A program made the position numbers and the translations under genes. 64,000 bases of DNA from Massilia sp. erpn. Its GTDB lineage: Bacteria > Pseudomonadota > Gammaproteobacteria > Burkholderiales > Burkholderiaceae_D. Position 1 is the stretch's first letter; each line of letters starts with the position of its first letter. Below the pieces are notes generated by a model that was not told the DNA's origin, did not search any database, and was given only the letters and a program-made list of their open reading frames with translations. This document shows positions 26,767 through 37,774 of this stretch, piece by piece. The stretch is from contig NZ_CP053748.1 of the NCBI RefSeq assembly GCF_024400215.1, forward strand, positions 3,100,001 through 3,164,000, read 5' to 3'.

Positions 26767-27405
26767 ATGACTTTACGCCTTGGCGACACCGCGCCGGATT
26801 TCGAACAAGACTCTTCGATTGGTCCAATCAAATTCCACGAATGGGCAGGCAATTCCTGGGTGGTGCTGTTCTCGCACCCAGCCGACTTCACCCCGGTTTG
26901 CACCACGGAACTGGGCCTGACTGCCAAGCTGAAACCGGAATTCGACAAGCGCAATGTGAAAGCGATTGCCCTGTCGGTCGACCCGGCCGAAGCCCACAAG
27001 GAATGGATCAAGGACATCGAAGAGACCCAAAAAACCGTGGTCGGCTTCCCCATCATCGCCGACTCCGACAAGAAGGTCTCGGTGCTGTATGACATGATCC
27101 ACCCCGAGCAATCCGTGACCGCCACCGTGCGCTCCCTGTTCGTGATCGACCCGAGCAAGAAAGTGCGCCTGTCCATCACCTACCCGATGAGCACCGGCCG
27201 CAACTTCGACGAAGTGCTGCGCGTGCTCGACGCCCTGCAACTGACCGATGCCCACACCGTGGCCACGCCCGGCAACTGGAAAGACGGCGATGACGTCATC
27301 ATCCCGCTGACCGTGCAAGACCCGGAAGTGATCAAGCAAAAATACCCGAAAGGCTACACTGCGGCCCGTCCCTACCTGCGCGTGACCCCGCAGCCAAACA
27401 AATAA
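26767..27405 (+). CDS. 1-Cys peroxiredoxin (Prx6 type)
   Basis: A 212-residue thiol peroxidase that reduces H2O2 and organic peroxides. The peroxidatic cysteine is in SHPADFTPVCTTELG (Cys45). I see no other cysteine in the protein, so it works by the 1-Cys mechanism with an external reductant. The long C-terminal domain with VATPGNWKDGDDVIIPL and PKGYTAARPYLRVTPQP is diagnostic of the Prx6 subfamily. TTAGGAG precedes the ATG, 18 bp after the hydrolase gene. The terminator at 27431-27457 ends this unit. Confidence 0.95.
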   Translation: MTLRLGDTAPDFEQDSSIGPIKFHEWAGNSWVVLFSHPADFTPVCTTELGLTAKLKPEFDKRNVKAIALSVDPAEAHKEWIKDIEETQKTVVGFPIIADSDKKVSVLYDMIHPEQSVTATVRSLFVIDPSKKVRLSITYPMSTGRNFDEVLRVLDALQLTDAHTVATPGNWKDGDDVIIPLTVQDPEVIKQKYPKGYTAARPYLRVTPQPNK

Positions 27406-27430
27406 GGCTTTGCTGAGTGGGTTCAGCTTG

Positions 27431-27457
27431 GACGCCCTGCGGGGCGTCTTTTTTTTT
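27431..27457 (+). terminator. Intrinsic terminator of the sbp-hydrolase-peroxiredoxin unit
   Basis: GACGCCC and GGGCGTC form a perfect 7-bp stem with a TGCG loop, followed by nine T's. It separates this unit from cysTWA. Confidence 0.95.
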
Positions 27458-27469
27458 GCGGCCGAGCCC

Positions 27470-27503
27470 GTGTCCACCTTGGGGTCTGACCCCAATCGGA
27501 CAC
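27470..27503. repeat. Family B palindromic repeat, one unit
   Basis: A unit from GTGTCC to GGACAC with a GGGGTCTGACCCC centre and GCCGAGCCC / GGACTCGGC flanks. It lies just beyond the terminator after the peroxiredoxin gene. Confidence 0.92.
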
Positions 27504-27644
27504 GGACTCGGCTGTATAGGGTGGATTTTTTGTGGCAACCCTGGTTTTGGCATCTAAGCAAATGACGAAAGGTTAGTTTGTTTTATAACGCGGCAATGCG
27601 ATTATGCGGCCCTATTATCTGGAAATGTAATAAGAGGGAGCCAT

Positions 27645-28523
27645 ATGTCAGCAGTCGCTTTGCCGGCTTCAGTGCCGGTGCCAGCCCAAGCCAGGAGCGC
27701 GCCGTATCGGGTGATGCCGGGCTTTAATCTCTCGCTTGGCTTCACCATCTTTTACCTGACGCTGATCGTTCTGATCCCGCTGTCGGCCGTCTTCCTGAAA
27801 ACATTTACCATGAGCTGGGAGGGCTTCTGGAGCGCCGTCTCGTCCGAGCGCGTGGTGGCCTCCTACCGCCTGACCTTCGGCGCGGCCCTGATCGGCGCCT
27901 TCGTCAACGTGATCTTCGGCGGCGTTGTGGCCTGGGTGCTGGTGCGCTATAACTTCCCCGGCAAGCGCCTGGTCGATGCGCTGGTTGATCTGCCTTTCGC
28001 GCTGCCGACCGCCGTTGCCGGCATTACGCTGACGGCCCTGTATTCCTCGAATGGCTGGTTCGGCCGCTTCATTGAGGGCGTGCTGGGCATCAAGGTGGCG
28101 TTCACGCCGATCGGCGTGGTGATCGCGCTGACCTTCATCGGCCTGCCTTTCGTGGTGCGCACGGTGCAGCCGGTGCTGGAAGACGCCGAGCGCGAACTGG
28201 AGGAAGCGGCGGCCAGCCTGGGCGCCAGCGCGCTGCAAACCTTTATCCGCGTGGTCTTCCCCACCATCCTGCCGTCGCTGATGACCGGCTTCGCGCTGGC
28301 CTTTGCGCGCGCCACCGGCGAATACGGTTCGGTGATCTTCATCGCCGGGAATATGCCGATGGTGTCGGAGATTACGCCGCTGTTCATCATCACCAAGCTG
28401 GAACAGTATGACTATGCCGGCGCGACCGCGATTGCGGTGGTGATGCTGGTGGTGTCCTTCTTCCTGCTGCTGGCGATCAATCTGCTGCAAGCCTGGGCGC
28501 GCGGTAAAGGGGGCAAGAAATGA
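27645..28523 (+). CDS. cysT: Sulfate/thiosulfate ABC transporter permease CysT
   Basis: A 292-residue permease with six membrane helices, one half of the sulfate channel. The N-terminus is a flexible Ala/Pro stretch followed by [20 protein letters not shown]. The EAA coupling loop is [27 protein letters not shown] lies before the ATG. The last 4 bp overlap the cysW start (ATGA). AT-rich sequence upstream (27570-27620), with an ATAACGC/GCGATTAT near-palindrome, could hold the CysB site. Confidence 0.96.
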   Translation: MSAVALPASVPVPAQARSAPYRVMPGFNLSLGFTIFYLTLIVLIPLSAVFLKTFTMSWEGFWSAVSSERVVASYRLTFGAALIGAFVNVIFGGVVAWVLVRYNFPGKRLVDALVDLPFALPTAVAGITLTALYSSNGWFGRFIEGVLGIKVAFTPIGVVIALTFIGLPFVVRTVQPVLEDAERELEEAAASLGASALQTFIRVVFPTILPSLMTGFALAFARATGEYGSVIFIAGNMPMVSEITPLFIITKLEQYDYAGATAIAVVMLVVSFFLLLAINLLQAWARGKGGKK

Positions 28524-29407
28524 GCGGCGCACCTGTTTCGACGCCACGCCGTGGCGAGCTGCCTTCGGCCCCGAATGTGCTGGAACCGGTCTGGGTGCGC
28601 GGCGTACTGATCGCTGTGGCGCTGACCTTCCTCACGCTGTTCCTCTTCGTGCCGCTGGTGGCGGTGTTTGCCGAGGCGCTGAAAAAAGGCTGGGAAACCT
28701 ATGTCCACGCCATTGTGGAAGACGACGCTATCTCGGCCATCAAACTGACCTTGCTGACGGCGGCCATCGCCGTGCCTTTGAACCTGATCTTTGGCGTGGC
28801 TGCTTCCTGGTGCATCGCCAAGTTCGAATTCCGCGGCAAGAGCCTGCTGCTGACGCTGATCGATCTGCCGTTCTCGGTGTCGCCTGTGATTTCGGGCCTG
28901 ATCTACGTGCTGCTGTTCGGCGCCCAGGGCTGGTTCGGTCCCTGGCTGCAGGAACATGACATCAAGATCCTGTTCGCGGTGCCGGGCATCGTGCTGGCGA
29001 CCATCTTCGTCACTTTCCCCTTTGTGGCGCGCGAACTGATTCCGCTGATGCAGGCGCAGGGCAATGAGGAAGAGGAAGCGGCCGTGGTGCTGGGCGCATC
29101 CGGCTGGCAGACCTTCTTCCGCGTGACGCTACCGAACATCAAATGGGGCCTGCTGTATGGCGTGATCCTGTGTAATGCGCGGGCCATGGGCGAGTTTGGC
29201 GCGGTGTCGGTGGTGTCCGGCCATATCCGCGGCGAGACCAACACCATGCCGCTGCAGGTGGAGATTCTCTACAACGAGTACAACTTCGCCGCCGCCTTTG
29301 CCGTGGCGTCCCTGCTGGCCCTGCTGGCCCTGGTGACGCTGGCGCTGAAAACCTTTATCGAATGGCGCTTGCACGAAAACCGCGCCGACGAAGCTACGGA
29401 GCATTGA
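28520..29407 (+). CDS. cysW: Sulfate/thiosulfate ABC transporter permease CysW
   Basis: A 295-residue second permease. [20 protein letters not shown] near residue 50 and the EAA loop [20 protein letters not shown] are CysW hallmarks; [20 protein letters not shown] follows in the last third. It pairs with CysT. Its start overlaps the cysT stop and cysA begins one base after its own stop, so translation is coupled throughout. Confidence 0.96.
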   Translation: MSGAPVSTPRRGELPSAPNVLEPVWVRGVLIAVALTFLTLFLFVPLVAVFAEALKKGWETYVHAIVEDDAISAIKLTLLTAAIAVPLNLIFGVAASWCIAKFEFRGKSLLLTLIDLPFSVSPVISGLIYVLLFGAQGWFGPWLQEHDIKILFAVPGIVLATIFVTFPFVARELIPLMQAQGNEEEEAAVVLGASGWQTFFRVTLPNIKWGLLYGVILCNARAMGEFGAVSVVSGHIRGETNTMPLQVEILYNEYNFAAAFAVASLLALLALVTLALKTFIEWRLHENRADEATEH

Positions 29408-29408
29408 T

Positions 29409-30482
29409 ATGACCATCGCAGTCAAGAACATCAACAAGCGTTTCGGCGATTTCGTCGCCCTCAACAACGTCTCGCTCGACTTCCCGCAGGGCGAGCTGAC
29501 CGCGCTGCTCGGCCCATCGGGCTGCGGCAAGACCACGCTGCTGCGCTGCATCGCCGGCCTGGAACATCCCGATTCGGGCCAGGTGTTGCTCGATGGCGAG
29601 GATGCCTCCGACCGCCATGTGCGCGAGCGCCAGGTGGGCTTCGTGTTCCAGCACTACGCGCTGTTCAAGCATATGACGGTGTTCGAGAACGTGGCGTTCG
29701 GCCTGCGCGTGAAGCCGCGCAGCGAGCGCCCGTCGGAAGACCAGATCCGCCGCAAGGTCAAGGATCTGCTGGAACTGGTGCAGCTGGACTGGCTGGCCGA
29801 CCGCTATCCGCCCCAGCTCTCGGGCGGCCAGCGTCAGCGTATCGCGCTGGCGCGCGCGCTGGCGGTGGAGCCGCGCGTTCTGCTGCTGGACGAGCCTTTT
29901 GGCGCGCTCGACGCCAAGGTGCGCAAGGAACTGCGCCGCTGGTTGCGCCGCCTGCATGACGAGCTGCATGTGACCTCGATCTTCGTCACCCACGACCAGG
30001 AGGAGGCGCTGGAAGTGGCCGACCAGGTGGTGCTGATGAACAAGGGCACGGTCGAGCAGCTGGGCGCGCCGGAGCAGGTCTACAATCATCCGGCTTCGCC
30101 CTTCGTCTACGGCTTCCTGGGTAATGTGAATGTCTTCCACGGCCGCGTGCATGAAGGCGTGCTGGCCAGCGGCGATATCAGCTTCAATGTGCCGGACCAC
30201 GGCGGCGTGCGCGATTCGCAAGGCACGGCCTATGTGCGTCCGCACGATCTGGAGATCGACCGCTACACCAGCGGCGCCGAAGGCATCATCGTCAAGCTGC
30301 GCCGCGCGCATGCCATCGGCCCGCTGGCCCAGCTGGACCTGGAGCGCACCGATAACGCCGAATTGATCGAGGCCGTGATGTCCAATGAACGCTTCAGCCA
30401 TTTGGGCTTGAAGGATGGTGAAACCCTGATCGTGCGGCCCAAGCGCTTGCACGTCTTTGTCGATGGAGGTGCGACCCTATGA
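29409..30482 (+). CDS. cysA: Sulfate/thiosulfate ABC transporter ATPase CysA
   Basis: A 357-residue ATPase. Walker A is [14 protein letters not shown], the signature [15 protein letters not shown] and Walker [13 protein letters not shown]; the H-loop is [13 protein letters not shown]-terminal TOBE-type regulatory domain follows from about residue 240 ([11 protein letters not shown] to the end). It energises CysT/CysW. Its stop overlaps the cysB start (ATGA). Confidence 0.97.
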   Translation: MTIAVKNINKRFGDFVALNNVSLDFPQGELTALLGPSGCGKTTLLRCIAGLEHPDSGQVLLDGEDASDRHVRERQVGFVFQHYALFKHMTVFENVAFGLRVKPRSERPSEDQIRRKVKDLLELVQLDWLADRYPPQLSGGQRQRIALARALAVEPRVLLLDEPFGALDAKVRKELRRWLRRLHDELHVTSIFVTHDQEEALEVADQVVLMNKGTVEQLGAPEQVYNHPASPFVYGFLGNVNVFHGRVHEGVLASGDISFNVPDHGGVRDSQGTAYVRPHDLEIDRYTSGAEGIIVKLRRAHAIGPLAQLDLERTDNAELIEAVMSNERFSHLGLKDGETLIVRPKRLHVFVDGGATL

Positions 30483-31411
30483 ATTTCCAGCAACTGCGTT
30501 CGATACGCGAAGCGGCCCGCCGCAATTACAACCTGACCGAAGTGGCGAACGCCCTGTTCACCTCCCAGCCTGGCGTGAGTCGCCAGATCCGCGAGCTGGA
30601 GGATGAGCTGGGCGTGGTCATCTTCGAGCGCAACGGCAAGCGCCTGACCGGCCTGACCGAGCCGGGCAAGGGCATCCTCAAGATCATCGACCGCCTGCTG
30701 GTGGAAGCGGAAAACCTGCAGCAGGCCAGCATGGAATACACGGGCCAGAACAGCGGCACGCTGACCATCGCCGCCACCCACACCCAGGCCCGCTATGCGC
30801 TGCCGAAAGCGGTGCAGAGCTTCCGCACCTCCTTCCCGGACGTGCGCATCGCCTTGCAGCAAAGTGCGCCCGACCATATCGCGGAGTGGGTCTTGTCGGG
30901 CAAGGCCGATATCGGCATCGCCACCGAAGGCCTGTCGCAGTTCCCGGACCTGGTGTCCTTCCCTTGCTACCGCTGGAGCCACCTGGTGGTAGTGCCGGAC
31001 GGCCATCCGCTGCTGGCGCGCACCCCGGTCAAGCTGGAAGACCTGGCCGAGTTCCCGCTGATTACCTATGACGTGGGCTTTACCGGCCGAGGCCATATCG
31101 ATGCCGCGTTCGCGCGCGCCGAAGTGCGGCCCGACATCGTGCTAACGGCGATGGATTCGGACGTCATCAAGCAGTATGTAGCGCTGGGCCTGGGCGTGGG
31201 CATCGTGGCCTCCATGGCGTTCGACCATGGCCGCGACAAGGGCTTACGCGCCATCGAGGCATCGCACCTGTTCGCCGCCAACACCACGCGGCTGGCGGTG
31301 CGCCGCGGCGCCTATCTGCGCGCTTATGCGTATGAGTTCATCCAGCAGTTCGCGCCGGAGCTGCGCCGCTCCGATATCGACCTGGCCTTGAACGGCGCCG
31401 AAGCTGCCTGA
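30479..31411 (+). CDS. cysB: LysR-family sulfur regulator CysB
   Basis: A 310-residue LysR-type regulator of the CysB/Cbl group, which activates cysteine and sulfate assimilation genes with N-acetylserine as inducer. The helix-turn-helix [20 protein letters not shown] (residues about 19-38) is nearly identical to the CysB consensus. The effector domain includes [15 protein letters not shown], with the Thr residues that bind sulfate or inducer. CysB rather than Cbl is preferred but not proven. Being the last gene of the operon it controls, it should be autoregulated. Confidence 0.93.
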   Translation: MNFQQLRSIREAARRNYNLTEVANALFTSQPGVSRQIRELEDELGVVIFERNGKRLTGLTEPGKGILKIIDRLLVEAENLQQASMEYTGQNSGTLTIAATHTQARYALPKAVQSFRTSFPDVRIALQQSAPDHIAEWVLSGKADIGIATEGLSQFPDLVSFPCYRWSHLVVVPDGHPLLARTPVKLEDLAEFPLITYDVGFTGRGHIDAAFARAEVRPDIVLTAMDSDVIKQYVALGLGVGIVASMAFDHGRDKGLRAIEASHLFAANTTRLAVRRGAYLRAYAYEFIQQFAPELRRSDIDLALNGAEAA

Positions 31412-31432
31412 TTTTCAATCTTTCCGTGATGG

Positions 31433-31465
31433 CAAAAGGCGTGCTGCGGCGCGCCTTTTGTTTTT
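31433..31465 (+). terminator. Intrinsic terminator of the cysTWA-cysB operon
   Basis: CAAAAGGCG and CGCCTTTTG form a 9-bp stem with a 10-nt loop, followed by TTTTTG. It is about 20 bp past the cysB stop. Confidence 0.88.
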
Positions 31466-31606
31466 GTTGCAGCGACTCGACAGCATTACTTTTTTCACGG
31501 AAGCCATTTTCCGATCAGCCTATACTCTTCGATATCAGTCTTTACCAATGAGCCGCTGCGCGGCGCGCAGCGTCCCCCACACGAAGCATCGACCTGGGAG
31601 CGACAA

Positions 31607-33223
31607 ATGAATATTGGGAACTGGAAGATAGGCATGCGTCTGGCGGCGGGATTGGGATTGGCGCTGCTGTTCATGATCGGCATCTCCGCCATCGGTATTT
31701 TGAGCCTGGGCAAGCTCGATGCGGGTACCGACGATCTGGCGACCGATAAAGTGCCCAAGGTGATCGAAGCATATGAGGCCATCGGCGGCGTCAACGACAT
31801 CGCCCGCGCCATGCGCAATGCGATGTTGAGCAGCGATGCCGACACCGTGAAAAAGGAACTCAAGCGCGTCGAGGACAAGAAGACCGAAATCGCCGGCCAT
31901 CTGGACAAGCTGGCCAAACTGATTGAAGACGATACCGATGGCGAGAGCAAGGCCAAGCTGAAGGCCGTGCTGGAGGCGCGCGACCGCTATCTGGTGGTGC
32001 AGGCCAGCTTCCTGCAAAAGTCCGCCGACAGTAGCAAGCGCGATGAAAGCGTGGCTTATCTGCTGAGCGCCGTGCGCAAGGAGCAGACGGCGTATCTGGC
32101 CTCCCTGGCTGATCTGGTGAAATACCAGACCGCCGCCGTGACGCAAGCCAGAACGGTTGCGGGCGATGCCTATGCCAGTGCGCGCAATATGATGCTGGCG
32201 CTGACCCTGGTGGCGACGCTGCTGGCGGCATGGGTGCTGTGGCTGGTCACGCGCAGCATCACCAGCCCGCTCAACCGGGCGGTGGGCATGGCGCAGGCAG
32301 TGGCCAGCGGCGACCTGACCATGCGCGTGGAATGCCACACCCAGGATGAAACGGGCCAGCTGCTGCGTGCCCTGATCAATATGAACGATAGCCTGGCGCG
32401 CACGGTGGGCAAGGTGCGCTCGGGCAGCGATACCATCACCACCGCGTCCAACGAGATCGCCAGCGGCAATCTGGATTTGTCGAGCCGCACGGAGCAGCAG
32501 GCTTCCAGCCTGGAGGAAACCGCGTCGTCGATGGAGGAGCTGACGTCGACCGTGACGCAGAACGCCGAGAATGCGCGCCAGGCCACGCAGCTGGTGGTGA
32601 CGGCGTCCGAATTCGCGGTCAAGGGCGGGCAGGTGGTGGGCGAGGTGGTGAGCACCATGGGCGCCATCAAGGAAAGCTCCAGCCGCATCGTGGACATTAT
32701 CTCGGTGATCGACAGCATCGCTTTCCAGACCAATATCCTGGCCCTGAATGCGGCCGTGGAAGCGGCGCGCGCCGGTGAGCAGGGCAGGGGATTTGCGGTG
32801 GTGGCTTCCGAGGTGCGCAATCTGGCGCACCGCTCGGCGGCGGCAGCCAAGGAGATCAAGGAGCTGATCGGGCATTCGGTGGAAACCGTGGATGCCGGTT
32901 CGCGCTTGGTGGCGCAGGCGGGCAGCACCATGGACGGCATCGTCAGCTCGGTGCAGCAGGTGGCCGAGATCATGCGCCAGATCAGTTCCGCCAGCCAGGA
33001 GCAGAGCAGCGGCATCGCCCAGGTCAATGAAGCCATCGTGCAGATCGACGACGCCACGCAGCGCAATGCCGCCCTGGTGGAGGAAGCCGCAGCGGCAGCG
33101 CAATCGATGCGCGATCAGGCGGAAATGCTGGCCGAAGCGGTGGCCGTGTTCAAGATCGGCGGCCAGCACGGTGCGCACAACGCGCCGCGTGGCCAAGGAC
33201 CAAAGCTGGCGCTGGTGGCGTAG
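31607..33223 (+). CDS. Methyl-accepting chemotaxis protein
   Basis: A 538-residue chemoreceptor. Membrane helix 1 is at about 10-32 and helix 2 at about 188-210, enclosing a four-helix-bundle periplasmic sensor of about 155 residues. A HAMP domain follows ([20 protein letters not shown] onward). The signalling hairpin tip is intact: [20 protein letters not shown], then [20 protein letters not shown]. It feeds the CheA/CheW system; the ligand is unknown. There is no CheR-docking pentapeptide at the C-terminus. It is a lone gene with no che genes in the window. Confidence 0.95.
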   Translation: MNIGNWKIGMRLAAGLGLALLFMIGISAIGILSLGKLDAGTDDLATDKVPKVIEAYEAIGGVNDIARAMRNAMLSSDADTVKKELKRVEDKKTEIAGHLDKLAKLIEDDTDGESKAKLKAVLEARDRYLVVQASFLQKSADSSKRDESVAYLLSAVRKEQTAYLASLADLVKYQTAAVTQARTVAGDAYASARNMMLALTLVATLLAAWVLWLVTRSITSPLNRAVGMAQAVASGDLTMRVECHTQDETGQLLRALINMNDSLARTVGKVRSGSDTITTASNEIASGNLDLSSRTEQQASSLEETASSMEELTSTVTQNAENARQATQLVVTASEFAVKGGQVVGEVVSTMGAIKESSSRIVDIISVIDSIAFQTNILALNAAVEAARAGEQGRGFAVVASEVRNLAHRSAAAAKEIKELIGHSVETVDAGSRLVAQAGSTMDGIVSSVQQVAEIMRQISSASQEQSSGIAQVNEAIVQIDDATQRNAALVEEAAAAAQSMRDQAEMLAEAVAVFKIGGQHGAHNAPRGQGPKLALVA

Positions 33224-33299
33224 TAGTGGAGTGCGAGGGAACGGCGCCCGTCAAGCGCGGCGGCTGTACCTCGCTGCTGCCCCTCTGTCCTAAAGCAGT

Positions 33300-34346
33300 C
33301 TACTGGCCGGGATTGGGCAGGCTGGCGTGAATGGCGTCGACCGCTGCCACCACCTCCGGCGGCAGGCGCAGGCTGTAGGCGTCGATGTTTTCCTTGAGCT
33401 GGGCGAGCGTGGTTGCACCGATGATGGTGGAGGCCACGAACCAGCGCGTGTAGCACCAGGCTAGGGCCAGTTGGGCCGGCGTCATGCCGTTGGCACGCGC
33501 CAGCTTGGCGTAGTGGCCGACCGCTTCCAGCACGCCGGGACGCACATAGCGCGGACTCCAGTTGGGCGGGAAGATGGTCAGGCGGCCGTGCGCCTTGGGA
33601 TTGTCGTGATACTTGGCCGTGAGCTGGCCGAAAGCCAGCGGGCTATATGCCAGCAGACTGACTTCGGAGCGGTAGCAGGTTTCGTCGAGCAGGCTGGTTT
33701 CGAAATGGCGGGCCGTCAGATTGTACAGGTTCTGGATGGTGGCGATGCGCGGCAAGCCCTTCATCTCGGCCTGCTTGATGAATTCCGCTACGCCCCAGCA
33801 GGATTCGTTGGAAACGCCGATATGGCGGATCTTGCCTTCTTCCTGCAATTTGCCCAGCGCCGCCAGCGTTTCTTCGATGGCGACCGAAGCGCGCTCTTTT
33901 TGCGGATCGAATACGCTGGCGCCGAAAATAGGCACATTGCGGCTGGGCCAGTGCAATTGGTATAAATCGATATGGTCCGTTTGCAGGCGGCGCAGGCTGG
34001 CTTCGACGGCGGCGCGGATATTCGCCTCGTCCAGATTATGCTGGCCGCCGCGCACCCAGTACATATTCGGATTCGGTCCCGCCACCTTGGTCGCCAGCAC
34101 CACCTTGCCGCGCTGGCCGGATTTCTTCAGCCAGCTGCCAATATGGCGCTCGGTGGCGCCTTGCGTTTCCGCGCGCGGCATCACCGGGTACATTTCGGCT
34201 GTGTCGATGAAGTTGATGCCGCGTTCCAGCGCGTAGTCGAGCTGGGAGTGGGCATCGGCTTCCGAATTCTGCTCGCCGAAAGTCATGCTGCCAAGGCAGA
34301 TGCGGCTGACTTGCAGATCGCTGCGGCCGAGGGTGATGTAGTCCAT
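33300..34346 (-). CDS. Aldo/keto reductase, Tas-like
   Basis: A 348-residue NADPH-dependent aldo-keto reductase of the Tas/YajO group. The catalytic tetrad is visible: Asp and Tyr in FIDTAEMYP, Lys in VVLATKVAGP and His in IDLYQLHWP. The specific start MDYITLGRSDLQVSRICLGS is that of Tas. The C-terminal GATTLAQLKENIDAY binds the cofactor 2'-phosphate. The substrate is unknown. It begins 20 bp after pyrD on the same strand and may be the last gene of that run. Confidence 0.93.
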   Translation of the reverse strand: MDYITLGRSDLQVSRICLGSMTFGEQNSEADAHSQLDYALERGINFIDTAEMYPVMPRAETQGATERHIGSWLKKSGQRGKVVLATKVAGPNPNMYWVRGGQHNLDEANIRAAVEASLRRLQTDHIDLYQLHWPSRNVPIFGASVFDPQKERASVAIEETLAALGKLQEEGKIRHIGVSNESCWGVAEFIKQAEMKGLPRIATIQNLYNLTARHFETSLLDETCYRSEVSLLAYSPLAFGQLTAKYHDNPKAHGRLTIFPPNWSPRYVRPGVLEAVGHYAKLARANGMTPAQLALAWCYTRWFVASTIIGATTLAQLKENIDAYSLRLPPEVVAAVDAIHASLPNPGQ

Positions 34347-34366
34347 GCGCGCCTCCCGAAAAGAGT

Positions 34367-35407
34367 TCAGCGGCGCAGCGCGTCGGCGCAGTCGCGCACC
34401 AGAGCCGGGCCAGCGTAAATCAGGCCGCTGTACAGCTGCACCAGTTGGGCACCCGCGTCGATCTTGGCCTTGGCGTCGCTGCCGCGCATGATGCCGCCCA
34501 CGCCGATGATCGGCAGGGCGTCGCCCAGTTCCGCCTTCAGCAGGCGGATCACCTGGTTCGACAGCTCGAATACCGGCGCACCGGACAGGCCGCCCGCTTC
34601 CGCGCCATGCTGCATGCCTTCCACCGCCGTGCGGCTCAAGGTGGTGTTGGTGGCGATCACGCCGTCGATCTTGTGGCGGATCAGGGCGTCGGCGATATTC
34701 TTCACCTGTTCGCCGTCCATATCCGGCGCGATCTTCAGGGCCAGCGGCACGTAGCGCTTATGCTTGTCGGCCAGGCGCTGCTGGGCGTCCTTCAACTGGC
34801 CGAGCAGGCCATCGAGTTCGGAGCCGCCCTGCAGCTGGCGCAGGTTCTTGGTGTTGGGCGAGGAAATGTTCACCGTCACATAGCTGGCGTAAGGGTAGAC
34901 CTTTTCCAGACAGTGCAGGTAATCGTCGGCCGCGCGTTCGATCGGCGTATCGGCGTTCTTGCCGATGTTCAGACCGAGCACGCCTTCGCGCTTCTGGTAA
35001 AAGCGCGAAGACTGCACATTCGACACGAAGGCGTCGACGCCGCCGTTATTGAAGCCCATGCGGTTGATGATGGCGTGCGCCGCCGGCAGGCGGAACATGC
35101 GCGGCTTGGGATTGCCCGGCTGGGCGCGCGGCGTGACGGTGCCCACCTCGATGGAACCGAAGCCCAGGTCGGCCAGCGCGTCGATATAGGCGCCATCCTT
35201 GTCCAGACCTGCCGCCAGGCCCACCGGATTCTTGAACAGCAGGCCCATGACGGTGCGCGGATCGGGTTTGGGCTGGCGCACGAAGGCGCGCGTCAGGCCG
35301 AGCGCGGAGCTGCGCTTCAAGGCGGGCAGGGTGAAATGGTGGGCGGATTCGGCGTCCATCGAGAACAGCAGCGGACGGGCGAGGGAGTACAGGAATTTGT
35401 CGGACAT
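34367..35407 (-). CDS. pyrD: Dihydroorotate dehydrogenase (quinone), class 2
   Basis: A 346-residue membrane-associated flavoenzyme that oxidises dihydroorotate to orotate in pyrimidine synthesis, passing electrons to quinone. The N-terminal helical membrane anchor ([20 protein letters not shown]) marks class 2. The FMN and active site segments are [32 protein letters not shown] (with the catalytic Ser) and [20 protein letters not shown] 35407 gives the standard length. It follows bpt by 62 bp. Confidence 0.97.
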   Translation of the reverse strand: MSDKFLYSLARPLLFSMDAESAHHFTLPALKRSSALGLTRAFVRQPKPDPRTVMGLLFKNPVGLAAGLDKDGAYIDALADLGFGSIEVGTVTPRAQPGNPKPRMFRLPAAHAIINRMGFNNGGVDAFVSNVQSSRFYQKREGVLGLNIGKNADTPIERAADDYLHCLEKVYPYASYVTVNISSPNTKNLRQLQGGSELDGLLGQLKDAQQRLADKHKRYVPLALKIAPDMDGEQVKNIADALIRHKIDGVIATNTTLSRTAVEGMQHGAEAGGLSGAPVFELSNQVIRLLKAELGDALPIIGVGGIMRGSDAKAKIDAGAQLVQLYSGLIYAGPALVRDCADALRR

Positions 35408-35469
35408 GGAGGGCCAAAAGTGAGAATTTGCGCGTATTTTACCGCGCCAGCCTTGGTCCAAAGCCGGTT

Positions 35470-36198
35470 TTAGCGTTGCAGCACGCTCCACACGCCCTTG
35501 ATGCGTGCTTCCAGCGGCTGGAACTTGATCTTGTAATTCATCTTCGGACTCTCCTCGATCCAGTAGCCAAGATAGATATAGGGCAGACCCAGTTCCTGCG
35601 CCTGGGCGATCTGCCACAGCACGTTATAGGTGCCGAAGGAGGCACCTGGCACGTCGGGATCGAAGAAGGTGTAGACCGAGGACAGGCCGTCCGACAGCAC
35701 ATCGATGATGCTGACCATGCGCAGCGTGCCGTCCGGTTCGCGGAACTCGACCAGGCGCGTATTGACCCGGCTTTGCAGCAGGAACTGGGCGTACTGGTCG
35801 CGGCTGTCCTGGTCCATGCCACCGCCGGCATGGCGCGTGCTCTGGTAGCGCAGATACAGCTCGTAGTGTTCGTCGGAGAAGGACAGCGTGGCCACGCCCG
35901 CCGTCAGATTGGCATGGCGCGCCCAGGCGCGGCGCTGGCCGCGCGTGGGCTGGAATTCATTGGCGACCACGCGTACCGGGATGCAAGCCTGGCAGCCGTC
36001 GCAGTAGGGCCGGTAGGTGAAGATGCCGCTGCGGCGGAAGCCGCTTTTCACCAACTCGGAATAAACGTCGGCATTGATCAGGTGCGAAGGCGTCGCCACC
36101 TGCGAGCGGGCTTGCCGCGTGTCGAGGTAGCTGCACGGATAGGGCGCAGTGGTATAGAACTGCAGCGTGGCAAAGGGAAGGTCGTTTAAGTGCGTCAT
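35470..36198 (-). CDS. bpt: Aspartate/glutamate leucyltransferase (Bpt)
   Basis: A 242-residue bacterial protein transferase of the ATE family, which adds Leu from Leu-tRNA to proteins with N-terminal Asp or Glu, marking them for ClpS/ClpAP. The N-terminal cysteine cluster is [16 protein letters not shown] and the second is [13 protein letters not shown]; both are typical. [13 protein letters not shown] and [15 protein letters not shown] are conserved ATE C-domain segments. ATG 36198 (MTHLNDLPF) is chosen over a longer frame. It is followed by pyrD and preceded by aat, a standard Burkholderiales order. Confidence 0.95.
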   Translation of the reverse strand: MTHLNDLPFATLQFYTTAPYPCSYLDTRQARSQVATPSHLINADVYSELVKSGFRRSGIFTYRPYCDGCQACIPVRVVANEFQPTRGQRRAWARHANLTAGVATLSFSDEHYELYLRYQSTRHAGGGMDQDSRDQYAQFLLQSRVNTRLVEFREPDGTLRMVSIIDVLSDGLSSVYTFFDPDVPGASFGTYNVLWQIAQAQELGLPYIYLGYWIEESPKMNYKIKFQPLEARIKGVWSVLQR

Positions 36199-36270
36199 GC
36201 CCGTCCTTGTTGATAGCCGTCTGGACATATCATAACGCGTTCTGCGCGCAAGAGTGAGCGCATGCGCCGT

Positions 36271-36999
36271 TCAGGCCGCGGAAATATACGGCGGGATGGG
36301 CGTCCAATCGCTGATTTGCGGCGCGGCGATATTCTTTTGTACATGCTCCAGGAACGCGCTGCGCGGGATGGGGCGGGCGCCGAGCGAGGCCAGGTGGCCG
36401 GTTTCCTGTTGACAGTCGATCATCGCCACGCCATGCCGGCGCAGGAAGTGCACCAGGTAGGCGAGGGCGATCTTGGAGGCGTCGGTGACGCGGGCGAACA
36501 TCGATTCGCCGTAGAACATGGTGCCGATCGAGACGCCATAGGCGCCGCCCACCAGCTCGCCGTCCAGCCACAGCTCGGACGAGTGGGCGTAGCCCAGCTG
36601 ATGCAAGCCGGTATAGCCTTCGATGATGTCTTCCGAAATCCAGGTGCCGGGGCCGTCGCGGCGCGGCGCGGCGCAGGCGCGCATCACGTCCTCGAAGGCG
36701 GTATCGAAGCGCACCTGCCAGCGGCCATCGGTGCGGCTGCTTTTCTCGATCTTCTTCAGGGTTTTCTTCAGGCTCTCCGAGATGCGGAAATGCTCAGTCA
36801 GCAGCACCATGCGCGGATCGGTGCTCCACCACAGGATGGGCTGGCCCTCGGAAAACCAGGGAAAGATACCACGCTGGTAAGCGGCCAGCAGGCGCTGGGG
36901 CGAGAGATCGGCGCCAGCCGCTAGCAGGCCGGGCGCGTCGGCCGTCAGCGCTTCGGAGACATCGGGAAAAGGGGTATGGGCGTCGAGCCAGGGAATCAT
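36271..36999 (-). CDS. aat: Leucyl/phenylalanyl-tRNA--protein transferase
   Basis: A 242-residue enzyme that adds Leu or Phe to N-terminal Arg or Lys for ClpAPS degradation. The family signatures [20 protein letters not shown] and [19 protein letters not shown] are intact, followed by [20 protein letters not shown]. Its ATG overlaps the NUDIX stop (ATGA), so the two are coupled. With bpt downstream, the complete bacterial N-degron writer pair is encoded together. Confidence 0.97.
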   Translation of the reverse strand: MIPWLDAHTPFPDVSEALTADAPGLLAAGADLSPQRLLAAYQRGIFPWFSEGQPILWWSTDPRMVLLTEHFRISESLKKTLKKIEKSSRTDGRWQVRFDTAFEDVMRACAAPRRDGPGTWISEDIIEGYTGLHQLGYAHSSELWLDGELVGGAYGVSIGTMFYGESMFARVTDASKIALAYLVHFLRRHGVAMIDCQQETGHLASLGARPIPRSAFLEHVQKNIAAPQISDWTPIPPYISAA

Positions 37000-37574
37000 G
37001 TGCCGGTTGGACTGCGCATCGGGCGGTTGATGTCCTGGGTGTGGAAGCCATAGCTGCCGCCGGCGCGGATGCGCGCACGGTCGGCAAAGAAGAATTCCAG
37101 GGTGTTGTGGATGGTGGGGAAGGCCAGTTCGTCCCAGGGGATTTCCGCCTCGGTGAACAGTTTCACGTCCAGGCTTTCCTCACCGGGCGCAAAGTTCAGG
37201 TCGCGCAGGGTGGCCAGATAAAACATATGCACCTGATGCACCTGGGCCACATTGAGCAGGGTGAACAGATTGCCCAGTTCGATATTCGCGCCCGCCTCCT
37301 CCTCCGTTTCGCGGATGGCGGCGGCCGAGGTGGTTTCATTGTTCTCCATGAAGCCGGCGGGCAGGGTCCAGAAACCATAGCGCGGCTCGATGGCGCGGCG
37401 GCACAGCAGCACTTTCAGCTCGCCCTCCTGTTCCCAGACGGGGATGGAGCCGATCACCATCTTCGGGTTCTGGTAGTGGATGGTTTCGCAGTTGACGCAA
37501 ACATAACGCGGCCGGTTATCGCCGGCCGGCACCATCAGTTCGACGGGATGGGCGCATTCGGAACAGAATTTCAT
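36996..37574 (-). CDS. NUDIX hydrolase with N-terminal zinc ribbon
   Basis: A 192-residue hydrolase. A zinc ribbon opens the protein: CSEC at residues 4-7 and a second CVNC further on. The Nudix box starts at [20 protein letters not shown] and has the canonical GX5EX7REVXEEXGU pattern, here ending EEAGANI. This layout is shared with NudC-like and ADP-ribose or NAD pyrophosphatases; the substrate is not clear. MKFCSEC at 37574 is the natural start. It heads the aat-bpt-pyrD run. Confidence 0.9.
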   Translation of the reverse strand: MKFCSECAHPVELMVPAGDNRPRYVCVNCETIHYQNPKMVIGSIPVWEQEGELKVLLCRRAIEPRYGFWTLPAGFMENNETTSAAAIRETEEEAGANIELGNLFTLLNVAQVHQVHMFYLATLRDLNFAPGEESLDVKLFTEAEIPWDELAFPTIHNTLEFFFADRARIRAGGSYGFHTQDINRPMRSPTGT

Positions 37575-37733
37575 GGATGGCTGTGGTGTAAGTCTTTGAT
37601 GTGAGTCATGCCTCATGCTTACTTTACACTGATTGCGGCCGGATCGCGTACATCCTTTGCGCTCCGCCCCCCAGCTTTTTGCGGGCGGGGTGTGCATAAA
37701 TGCCATCTATCGTGAGAAGAAGTGGCATAAATA

Positions 37734-37762
37734 TTGCCTAAAGTCGCCGCTTCCCCTATAAT
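37734..37762 (+). promoter_or_regulatory. Promoter of tRNA-fMet
   Basis: TTGCCT (37734-37739) and a consensus TATAAT (37757-37762) with a 17-bp spacer; transcription would start about 5-6 bp before the tRNA 5' end. Confidence 0.88.
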
Positions 37763-37774
37763 ACGTTCATCAGA

